Shown here: piece by piece, positions 1 to 5,644 of the stretch
How the letters are laid out: each line of letters begins with the position of its first letter
How positions within the stretch are numbered: position 1 is the first letter of the stretch
Assembly (NCBI GenBank): GCA_945487985.1
Contig: CALYTX010000099.1
Location: 1-5,644, forward strand
DNA: 5,644 bases
From: an uncultured Verrucomicrobiota bacterium
GTDB taxonomy: Bacteria > Verrucomicrobiota > Kiritimatiellia > RFP12 > UBA1067
Direction of reading: 5' to 3'
Translations under genes and position numbers: made by a program
Notes under the pieces: model-generated
Seen by the model: only the letters and a program-made list of their open reading frames with translations
Database searches by the model: none
What the model was told of the DNA's origin: nothing

Positions 1-118
1 TTGCCACACGCAGAGCGCGACCGATTCGATTTGTCGTCGACCCGCGCCCATTGGCATAGTTTCACTACACTTTGACTTTCCATTCGTGCGCGGCGACAAA
101 TCGAATACACGCATTACT
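1..118. other. Segment after the large gene, no firmly supported gene
   Basis: This stretch is visibly less GC-rich than the genes to its right and contains the inverted repeat. On the minus strand a frame opens with ATG at 112-114, 4 nt past the preceding stop, and stays open for 38 codons to the window edge (starting MRVFDLSPRT). It could be the start of another operon gene, but it has no good ribosome binding site and no recognisable motif. Another minus frame from ATG 81-83 is open too, and short plus frames end at 57-59 and 73-75. None can be preferred. Confidence 0.4.
24..106. repeat. 13-bp perfect inverted repeat with 57-nt spacer
   Basis: The arm at 24-36 (ATTCGATTTGTCG) is the exact reverse complement of the arm at 94-106 (CGACAAATCGAAT). 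After one non-Watson-Crick position (37/93), two further base pairs match (38-39 with 91-92). It lies 13 to 95 nt past the stop of the large gene. There is no T-run after the distal arm on the minus strand, so it is not a standard intrinsic terminator. It could be an RNA stem near a transcript end, a paired protein-binding site, or a dispersed genomic repeat. The repeat itself is certain; its role is unknown. Confidence 0.7.
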
Positions 119-3100
119 CTATCGAGACAACTCTATCAACAAGCTCCGACCCTTCACCCCATCGTTTTGCCGCGCCGATATGGTGCGGTTGGCGCGAGAC
201 GAAGCGAGGCGAGACCACTCTTTGAGCAGCGCGGCATGGTCCGCGCCAACGATGCTGCCGTCGCGAGCCGACCGCTCGCGAACCAGTTCAACCTCGACAT
301 GCGCGGCCTTTCCGTCCCCTTCGACCGATGCGGCCACCCGGAAATCAAACCACCGGCGATTGGCGCTCGCCGGGTCGGCGAACGAATACTCCTGCGGCAA
401 ATGCTCGATTACGCAGTACGAATCGGGGAAAATGATTTTGACGCTCACTCGCTCGGTTTCGGCCGGACCGATGCCGATGGGACTCTCGCGGACAAGCCCC
501 GTGAGGTTGAACGGCAGAAAGCCGATCGCCGGCACGGCCAGCGTCATCGCTCCGCCGGCGATGATTGCATAATCGGGAACGAAGGCGCTGAAGCTGCCCG
601 TCGCCGGATACCCCTCGATGTCGGTTACAAGTTCCCGGGTCGCGCTGGCGGCCTCGGACAGCTCGCCGAGCATCGCCTGGAAATGGCGGCTACGTTCTTC
701 CGGCAACATCTCGGCGTACATTTTGCGAAAGGCGCCAACGCCAGGACCGAAGGTTTTCTCCGTGACGTCGATATCGGCCGCTCCATTCTCCCGCAACCGC
801 ACGACGAGCGAGCGCTCGACCTTCGCCGCATACCGGGGGTCTTCCGGAATCGTCGCGATTGCGCCGGTGCCGGGATCGAGATAGGTGCACTGTGCATAGG
901 CCGTAGCCTCGATGGGAGTATATTCGTTTTCCGCGCCGAGGAAATAGACCGTGCGCCGTCCGCCAATTCCCAGCCAGCCCCCCTCGCGCAGGACGACGCG
1001 GCAAAGCGCGTCAGAGAACCGGCCGACGTCCGGATACTCTTCAATGTCGCGATGACGCAACTTCGGGTCGACCTGCGCATCAAAAGCGGCGAAGACGACA
1101 TCGGCTGCGAAACCGGCGCGGCGCAACAGCGCGCACATCGTGCGAATATAGTCCAGGCGCGTAGCATAGCGTTCCGACAACACGGTCTCGCTATCAGTAA
1201 GCTGCATTTCAAGAGGAACTTCGTAAAGGGAGGGTCCCGCGATGCGAACATTCCTCGCCATCCAGTTGCGGATGCGCAGTATCTTCTCCGCCGCCGACAG
1301 ATCGTCGCAGTCCGCGCCGAGAATCTCCCTCAGCCGCGCGCTCTGCGCTGGGGCCACCGCCGCAGCCGAGCGCAAACGCTCCGCAGCCTGAACAAAATCG
1401 CCCGCGGCGAGCGTGCGGCAATCGCGCCACAGTTCTGCCGGAGGCTGCATCGGTTCGGACTTGATGCGCTTCTTGCCCCCTTCGTAGTCAATGGCGGGCA
1501 GATGCGCAAACGGATGCACCACACTTAACTCGTAGCGGTCGACCGGATAGGGCGAATCGAAGAACCACGTCCGGTAGAACGGCAGCGGCGAGCGAGTCAC
1601 GATCGTCGCCAGCGTGTAGGAAATCACACTGCCGGCCTCGACCGCGGGCAGATTCACGACTAACTGCTTAGACGCCGGGTAGCGGGGTGCCGACGATGCC
1701 CACTCGCAATCAAGAGTGTTGATTTCGCGGCCGGTAACTCGCGAAACCTTGCCGTTGAGATTGGAAACGGAAGCTTCCACTAACTCGATCCGCTTCCAGG
1801 TTGGATTGTAGTTGAACTTGAGTTCGGAGGAGTTTTTCTTGCCGTCGTAGGTGAGAATCTGCTTGACCACGGTGTTAACAATTATCCAGTTGTACCGAGT
1901 GGAGACCCCACAGATTTCTCGCTGGTCAAGTCCGCGAACGTTGGCATTTTCAAGCCGGTCGCGCGCAAACACCGGCCGTTCGCGCTCTGCGGCCTCGACG
2001 CGCTTGACGCTTTCCCGCAGCTCAGCATAGTCGGCCGCCGAGATCTCCACGCTATTGACGGCGAGTCTGCGCCGAGCGCGAAGCGTATCGCCGTCGATCT
2101 CGAATGATCGGTCGAACTGGTAGTCGCCGTCGATGTCCACCCGCGCGGGCAGAGCGATCGCGCGCGGCGGAGCGGCGGCGGCAAACTTGAGTTCAAAATC
2201 CTCCTCGACGCACGCGGTGGAATTCACGCAGAGCGGATAGCGCCTTTTTTCCAGCGACGTGCTGCCGTCGAGCAGCCAGTTCGCCGCGCCCAACGACCGG
2301 GAAAGCAGGGGCAGGGAAAGTTCGTCGCGAGTTTCGCCGCGCAACAGCGTCTCCGGCGCCAACACCTGCAATCTGGCAGTCAACGGACTGGCCGTATCTT
2401 GCAGATTCTTCGGGGAAAGCTCGAACGACATCAGCTCCGCACCCGGCGCGGCGGCGCGAACGATCCGCTCGAAAAGTTTGCGCCGGTCGTCTCGCTGGCG
2501 GCGCAACAGCGCGCCGCGATAGACATTGTCGTTAAAACCAGCAAAGACGATGGAGCTGTCGAAGAACATCGAACCGTCGCGCTCAAGCGTGCCGCGCGTG
2601 GCGATCCGCACCGCATTCTCCGCCGCGGAGGGAATCTGCGAGGTCAGAAGCTTCTCGCCCTCGGGACAGGCAACGAGATACGAGCGGTCGCTCAGATACG
2701 CCGGCAGCAAATCGCGGCTCGATTCGTCAGTGGGATCCATGAGAATGTAGCCGTCGGCATTCGCGCGCGGATCGGTCGGCGCGCGCACCGCGGCGATAGC
2801 ATGGTTGAAATAGGGCGTTGGAATCTCGCTGTCCATTTTCGCCCCAGCGTGAATCAGCACCGGGAAGGCCTCGAAGCCGGCAACGCGCAGCATCGCCACG
2901 AGCAGCGCGGCCTTGTCGCGGCAAACGCCGTAGCGGTTCTCGAAGGTGATATCCACGTCATGCGGCGCATAACCGGGAGAGGTATCTTCCATGGTCAGCC
3001 CCATGTAGCGGATTTCCTGCGACACCCACTTGTAGAGCTTGTTGATATCCCGCCCGAGAACTTCGACCTGGTTGGTGATCGCGCTGGTGGTCTTTGCAAG

Positions 3101-3886
3101 ATGTCCCGAGCACAGTTCCCAGTACCAGCGCGAGATCGCCGGCCAGTCTTCCGCCGTAGACACGCGCAAAAGTTGCGCCTGCGTGTAGAAAGGCGGCATG
3201 TCCGGCTCGGGAAAAGCTTGCGGCGAGTCGACGGCCGTCCAAACATGGGACGTTCGCCCGTCTGCCAACTGCGCGCGCTCGTACTTCACGTTGCCAAGTT
3301 CGTTGCGCACTGCGCATTTAAGGAGCGGACGCTCTGCGGGAGCGACAATCTCCACGCGCGCGCGCTTGAGCGGACAGGTCAGTTCAAGCAGCTCGACGTC
3401 GGCGAATTGATCCTTTACCCGCGAACGGAAGTTGCGCTTCTCGGTGCGGTAGGTAATCACCTCGCCAACCTTGAGTCCCGGCACGGTGCACACCACTCGA
3501 CGATCCTGCGGATCGTAGATGTTCGCCTGGGTCGAGGAATTGTCGGTTGTATCCTTCGTCGTAGCGGAAACATCGATCTCGCGAACGCTTCCGTCGGCAG
3601 CGGCAATCGAAACGCCCGTCACTGTCGCTCGGCCGTAGCGGCGATTATAGTAGAGGACGATTTCGCTTTCTTCGCGACGCCCCTTCTCCGTGAGCACCTT
3701 GACCTTGTCTTCGCTGCGCCTGACAAACGTGCCGTCGGGGGCGTATTCAATTTTCACCGTCGAGTCGATGACTACTGCGTCGGCGTCGGGATACCTCTCC
3801 GCCGTCACCTCGTCGCAGACGGCGAAGGCGAGAAACGGACTTGAAACCGCCCAAAGCAAACCTGCAAGCCATGCACACCTGATCAT
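119..3886 (-). CDS. Exported tandem DUF3857/transglutaminase-like protein, second unit catalytically degenerate
   Basis: A 1255-residue protein with a Sec signal peptide: MIRC, a hydrophobic core over about 5-21, and an AFA site predicting cleavage after A22. C24 is not in a lipobox, so it is probably periplasmic or secreted rather than a lipoprotein. No other membrane span is seen. Two homologous units follow. Unit 1 (about 26-642) has a DUF3857 beta domain (about 30-220), a transglutaminase-like core (about 275-400) with NRYGVCRDKAALL (C322), YFNHAIAAV (H362) and YILMDPTDE (D384), and a beta-rich tail. Unit 2 (about 655-1242) repeats DUF3857 (LTYDGKKNSSELKFNYN), the core and the tail. Its core reads ERYATRLDYIRTMCALL with R910 for the Cys and RFSDALCRV with D959 for the His, and the Asp position is A985 or E993. 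Both tails end alike (ADYAELRESVKRVEAAER versus ADHAALLKEWSRLASSRA). Family members are usually about 600-700 residues, so this is a head-to-tail duplication. The substrate is unknown; unit 1 may be a cysteine protease or cross-linking enzyme. It is probably the last gene of the operon visible here, stopping with TAG. Confidence 0.88.
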   Translation of the reverse strand: MIRCAWLAGLLWAVSSPFLAFAVCDEVTAERYPDADAVVIDSTVKIEYAPDGTFVRRSEDKVKVLTEKGRREESEIVLYYNRRYGRATVTGVSIAAADGSVREIDVSATTKDTTDNSSTQANIYDPQDRRVVCTVPGLKVGEVITYRTEKRNFRSRVKDQFADVELLELTCPLKRARVEIVAPAERPLLKCAVRNELGNVKYERAQLADGRTSHVWTAVDSPQAFPEPDMPPFYTQAQLLRVSTAEDWPAISRWYWELCSGHLAKTTSAITNQVEVLGRDINKLYKWVSQEIRYMGLTMEDTSPGYAPHDVDITFENRYGVCRDKAALLVAMLRVAGFEAFPVLIHAGAKMDSEIPTPYFNHAIAAVRAPTDPRANADGYILMDPTDESSRDLLPAYLSDRSYLVACPEGEKLLTSQIPSAAENAVRIATRGTLERDGSMFFDSSIVFAGFNDNVYRGALLRRQRDDRRKLFERIVRAAAPGAELMSFELSPKNLQDTASPLTARLQVLAPETLLRGETRDELSLPLLSRSLGAANWLLDGSTSLEKRRYPLCVNSTACVEEDFELKFAAAAPPRAIALPARVDIDGDYQFDRSFEIDGDTLRARRRLAVNSVEISAADYAELRESVKRVEAAERERPVFARDRLENANVRGLDQREICGVSTRYNWIIVNTVVKQILTYDGKKNSSELKFNYNPTWKRIELVEASVSNLNGKVSRVTGREINTLDCEWASSAPRYPASKQLVVNLPAVEAGSVISYTLATIVTRSPLPFYRTWFFDSPYPVDRYELSVVHPFAHLPAIDYEGGKKRIKSEPMQPPAELWRDCRTLAAGDFVQAAERLRSAAAVAPAQSARLREILGADCDDLSAAEKILRIRNWMARNVRIAGPSLYEVPLEMQLTDSETVLSERYATRLDYIRTMCALLRRAGFAADVVFAAFDAQVDPKLRHRDIEEYPDVGRFSDALCRVVLREGGWLGIGGRRTVYFLGAENEYTPIEATAYAQCTYLDPGTGAIATIPEDPRYAAKVERSLVVRLRENGAADIDVTEKTFGPGVGAFRKMYAEMLPEERSRHFQAMLGELSEAASATRELVTDIEGYPATGSFSAFVPDYAIIAGGAMTLAVPAIGFLPFNLTGLVRESPIGIGPAETERVSVKIIFPDSYCVIEHLPQEYSFADPASANRRWFDFRVAASVEGDGKAAHVEVELVRERSARDGSIVGADHAALLKEWSRLASSRANRTISARQNDGVKGRSLLIELSR

Positions 3887-3893
3887 TGTTCAT

Positions 3894-3898
3894 CCTCC
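3894..3898 (-). promoter_or_regulatory. Ribosome binding site of the DUF3857 gene
   Basis: GGAGG on the minus strand lies 7 nt before the ATG at 3884-3886, entirely within the 14-nt gap after the chrA TGA (3901-3903). A nearer ATG at 3891-3893 is out of frame and too close to the site, so 3886 is the start. The signal peptide beginning at once supports it. Confidence 0.75.
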
Positions 3899-3900
3899 AG

Positions 3901-5055
3901 TCAACCGAACACATTTTCAATGAAGTATATCAAACCTTCCAGAACAGCGGAAGTAGATGCCACTGCGAAAATCAGCCCCACGATGCCGATCTTCCGCCGC
4001 CAAGCCGCCCACAGCGACAATACCGCCAGAACCGTGGCCGCAGGATGCCAGACAAACCCGTCCGCGCGCGTAAACACACACTGGCCCGCGAACGCCCAAA
4101 GCGCATTGAGCATCAGCGCAATCGTCACCGGCTTGATGCCGAAAACCACCCCCTGCACCACCGGGTTGTTCCGGAAACGCTCGAGCGAGCCGAGCGCGAC
4201 GTAGAGGATGATCGTGCCTGGCACCAGCAGACATACTGTGGCCAGCAGCGCCCCCGCGATTCCCGCCATGCGATAACCGAAGAAAGTTGCGCAATTGACA
4301 GCAATCGGACCAGGCGTCATCTGCGTAAGAGCCATCACATCGGCAAACTCGCCCTCGCCGAGTTGTAGATACGGCGCGAGAGGACCGACGAAATCACCGA
4401 TATAAACCGGTACGAGCACATAGCCGCCGCCAAAGGCGATCAACCCGTATTTGAGGAAAACAGCCGCTATCGCCGTCCAAACCGGGACGCAAAAACGACG
4501 TCCGCCCTCGCTGCCCGCGCCGCGGCAAAGCGTTTTCGCCGCCACGCCGCACGCAATCGCCCAGAGGATGACTGCGGCCGGATTTACCCGTCCCGCCGCC
4601 AGCGCCACCACTGCCACCGACAGCGCGCCGTAGCCGTAAAAACCCTGCACGTTCTTTTTCCATCCGCGAATAACCATCGCCGCGATTATTCCAGTCAACG
4701 CAGCCCTCAAACCCATAAAGGCGGCGACGAGAAAGCGATTTTCAAGCGGAATAAACCGGTAGCCCGCGGCAATCGCCGAGAACACGGCCACGCTCGGAAG
4801 GAATACGCCCGCAACCGCGCAAATCGCACCCGGAATGCCGGCGATTTTCCGGCCGACATAAACGGCAGTATGCCCGGCGATTATCCCTGGCACCATTTGG
4901 AAGACCGGCAGATGCTCGGCAATTTCACCTTCCCGCGTCCATTTGAATTTCCTGGCGAAAACCTCGTCGGCCACCGCCAAAATCGCAAAGCCGCCGCCGA
5001 CCACGCAAAGCGCGATCTTGAACATCTCCCGGAACAACAGCCAGAGTTTCGCCAT
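3901..5055 (-). CDS. chrA: ChrA-family transporter, long two-domain form
   Basis: A 384-residue hydrophobic inner-membrane protein of the CHR (chromate ion transporter) family, whose characterised members export chromate; many homologues have no proven substrate. It holds two tandem CHR domains. Half 1 (about 1-175) has the Gly triplet VVGGGF (G20-G22) and QMVPGIIAG (53-61), followed by a G-rich turn and FLPS. Half 2 (about 195-384) has AFGGGYVLVP (207-216) and TQMTPGPIAVN (244-254), then ATFFGYRMAGIAGA and VPG. The two QMxPG segments align without gaps (QMVPGIIAG / QMTPGPIAV), showing internal duplication. Half 1 lacks the Pro of the canonical PGP motif (PGI instead), while half 2 keeps it. 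The length is close to the usual roughly 400 residues of long CHR proteins. Two adjacent ATGs (5058, 5055) are possible; 5055 gives the better ribosome-site spacing, and the choice changes only one residue. No ChrB-like regulator is visible. The gene ends 14 nt before the large DUF3857 gene. The family is confident; the chromate substrate is not. Confidence 0.88.
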   Translation of the reverse strand: MAKLWLLFREMFKIALCVVGGGFAILAVADEVFARKFKWTREGEIAEHLPVFQMVPGIIAGHTAVYVGRKIAGIPGAICAVAGVFLPSVAVFSAIAAGYRFIPLENRFLVAAFMGLRAALTGIIAAMVIRGWKKNVQGFYGYGALSVAVVALAAGRVNPAAVILWAIACGVAAKTLCRGAGSEGGRRFCVPVWTAIAAVFLKYGLIAFGGGYVLVPVYIGDFVGPLAPYLQLGEGEFADVMALTQMTPGPIAVNCATFFGYRMAGIAGALLATVCLLVPGTIILYVALGSLERFRNNPVVQGVVFGIKPVTIALMLNALWAFAGQCVFTRADGFVWHPAATVLAVLSLWAAWRRKIGIVGLIFAVASTSAVLEGLIYFIENVFG

Positions 5056-5061
5056 CATCGC

Positions 5062-5067
5062 CACCTC
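5062..5067 (-). promoter_or_regulatory. Ribosome binding site of chrA, overlapping the exonuclease stop
   Basis: The minus strand reads TGAGGTGG, where TGA (5066-5068) is the exonuclease stop and GAGGTG is a good match to the consensus Shine-Dalgarno. GAGG lies 5 nt before the ATG at 5056-5058 and 8 nt before the ATG at 5053-5055. This sets the chrA start here and implies translational coupling to the exonuclease. A frame extending upstream to 5181 would only read through the exonuclease gene. Confidence 0.65.
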
Positions 5068-5536
5068 ACAAGGCAAGCCGGCAGGCAAGCATCGCGCAGG
5101 CCACGGCATCGTAGAGCCCGTCGTGCCAGGTGCGTCCCTCCAACTGCGGTACGCAACCGAACATCTCGCAGAGTTCTCCAAGCCGGTAGCCCGGCAGTCT
5201 GGGATAGCGAGCCTTGGCCAGTTTCATGGTATCAACCCACGGCCCCCATCGGGTCATCGGCGCAGCACGGGCGAGGATGGTGCGCTCGCAGGCAATATTG
5301 TGCGCGGCCAAGCGCCGGCCGGAGAGCTTCGGCGACCAAATCTCGAACGAACTGCGCAAGGTGCCGAGCGTCTCGCGTCCGTCTATGCGCGCTCCGGCGC
5401 CTTCGACATCGAAAAACCACTCGCCGGTTTCGACAATCTCGCCACCGGCGACCACCGCGAAACCAAGTTGCCAAGGCTCGTTCGCATTGCCGTTCTCGTA
5501 GCCGGTCGTCTCGAAATCTATCGCCACGAAGTCCAT
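5066..5536 (-). CDS. Stand-alone DEDDh-type 3'-5' exonuclease (DnaQ/RNase T superfamily)
   Basis: A 156-residue cytoplasmic protein, essentially just an exonuclease domain. The DnaQ superfamily removes nucleotides from 3' ends of DNA or RNA using two metal ions held by four acidic residues. Visible motifs: ExoI AIDFETTG with D7 and E9; ExoII AAHNIACERTIL with H79, N80 and E84; ExoIII WHDGLYDA with H138 and D143 in the H-x4-D spacing of the DEDDh class. The segment WVDTMKLAKARYPRLPGYRL matches the usual link between ExoII and ExoIII. The oddity is E84, where the family normally has Asp. It is much shorter than E. coli DnaQ (about 243 residues) and lacks a polymerase-binding tail, so it need not be a replicative proofreader; repair or RNA trimming is equally possible. 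The start at 5536 is chosen because the ExoI strand begins at once (MDFVAIDFE) and a GAGG precedes it. The stop TGA at 5066-5068 overlaps the chrA ribosome binding site. Confidence 0.85.
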   Translation of the reverse strand: MDFVAIDFETTGYENGNANEPWQLGFAVVAGGEIVETGEWFFDVEGAGARIDGRETLGTLRSSFEIWSPKLSGRRLAAHNIACERTILARAAPMTRWGPWVDTMKLAKARYPRLPGYRLGELCEMFGCVPQLEGRTWHDGLYDAVACAMLACRLAL

Positions 5537-5541
5537 CGCCG

Positions 5542-5545
5542 CCTC
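5542..5545 (-). promoter_or_regulatory. Ribosome binding site of the exonuclease gene
   Basis: GAGG on the minus strand sits 5 nt before the ATG at 5534-5536 and inside the 14-nt gap after folP. It favours this ATG over the longer frame that begins at 5593. That longer start would add 19 residues translated out of the folP coding sequence, with no family resemblance. Confidence 0.6.
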
Positions 5546-5550
5546 GCTGG

Positions 5551-5644
5551 CTACTTCCCCGCCAGCACATCGATTACCGCGAGCGCCTGGCACGTCTCGC
5601 GCACGTCGTGCACCCGCACCACCGAAGCTCCGTTCATAGCCGCC
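5551..5644 (-). CDS. folP: Dihydropteroate synthase, C-terminal end (partial)
   Basis: Only the last 30 codons are in the window; the gene enters from the right edge and stops at TAG 5551-5553. Dihydropteroate synthase joins 4-aminobenzoate to the pterin pyrophosphate in cytoplasmic folate synthesis and is the sulfonamide target. The tail reads AAMNGASVVRVHDVRETCQA and then ends in VLAGK. It carries the R-V-H-D-V motif that closes the TIM barrel of this family; in the E. coli enzyme the Arg and His of this motif line the anion (pterin pyrophosphate) pocket. The Gly-Ala just before it and the short helix after it also fit the family's usual C-terminus, so the end looks natural rather than truncated. 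The gene lies 14 nt upstream of the exonuclease on the same strand, consistent with being an early gene of this operon. The call rests on a short but diagnostic motif. Position 5644 is the third base of an incomplete codon. Confidence 0.86.
   Translation of the reverse strand, partial: AAMNGASVVRVHDVRETCQALAVIDVLAGK

Noticed and set aside
72..107. Possible plus-strand promoter with TTGACT at 72-77
   Set aside because: No acceptable -10 box occurs 16-18 nt downstream, and no plus-strand gene follows.
116..137. Direct repeat ACTCTATC at 116-123 and 130-137
   Set aside because: Eight bases repeated once across the 3' end of a coding sequence is within chance expectation, and nothing else supports a function.
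86..1528. 480-codon open frame on the plus strand opposite the large gene
   Set aside because: It is codon-aligned with the minus-strand gene, where stops arise only from TTA, CTA or TCA codons, which are rare in this GC-rich gene. The product is rich in Arg, His and Gly with no domain pattern, whereas the minus frame has a signal peptide and recognisable domains.
2399..3844. 481-codon open frame on the plus strand opposite the large gene
   Set aside because: It is in the same codon-aligned antisense register as the other long plus frame and has the same explanation: low-complexity basic translation, no ribosome site of note and no recognisable family. The similar length of the two frames (480 and 481 codons) is a coincidence of stop positions.
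3867..3886. Early cysteines (C4 and C24) suggesting a lipoprotein
   Set aside because: The residues before C24 are F-A-V, and Val at the position just before Cys does not fit the lipobox. The AFA site at 20-22 is a good signal peptidase I site instead.
5056..5181. N-terminal extension of chrA to an ATG at 5181
   Set aside because: The 42 extra residues are translated from inside the exonuclease gene, are not hydrophobic and do not resemble CHR proteins. The ATG pair at 5053-5058 has a strong GAGGTG site.
5537..5593. N-terminal extension of the exonuclease to an ATG at 5593
   Set aside because: The 19 extra residues overlap the folP coding sequence and add nothing to the domain. The ATG at 5536 has a GAGG site and starts immediately at the ExoI strand.

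Overview
The window is GC-rich bacterial chromosome carrying one compact run of genes, all on the minus strand. It is read from the right edge to the left: the last 30 codons of folP (dihydropteroate synthase), a small stand-alone DEDDh-type 3'-5' exonuclease, a full-length two-domain ChrA-family transporter, and a 1255-residue exported protein built from two tandem DUF3857/transglutaminase-like units. The gaps between genes are 14, 10 and 14 nt. Each internal gene has its own GAGG or GGAGG ribosome binding site in or next to the gap, and I see no terminator or convincing promoter between genes. They are therefore probably co-transcribed from a promoter to the right of this window.

Layout by region: 5551-5644 is the folP tail; 5066-5536 the exonuclease; 3901-5055 chrA; 119-3886 the giant DUF3857 protein; 1-118 a short segment after it with a 13-bp perfect inverted repeat and no firmly supported gene. 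The opposite strand holds long open frames over the large gene, but these look like codon-bias artefacts.

The organism cannot be named from this window. Large exported DUF3857/transglutaminase proteins and exonucleases of this style suggest a Gram-negative, possibly of the Planctomycetes-Verrucomicrobia-Chlamydiae (PVC) group. This is family-level intuition, not a database result.

The genes do not make an obvious single pathway: one folate-synthesis enzyme, one nucleic-acid exonuclease, one inner-membrane anion-type transporter and one periplasmic or secreted protein. The most distinctive object is the large protein. Its first unit keeps a complete Cys-His-Asp transglutaminase/cysteine-protease triad, while the second unit, clearly a duplicate, has lost at least the Cys and His. 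It is thus a fused pair of a probable enzyme and a pseudoenzyme. A second oddity is a Glu where the exonuclease family normally has an Asp. I see no defence system, mobile element, CRISPR array, tRNA or rRNA here.
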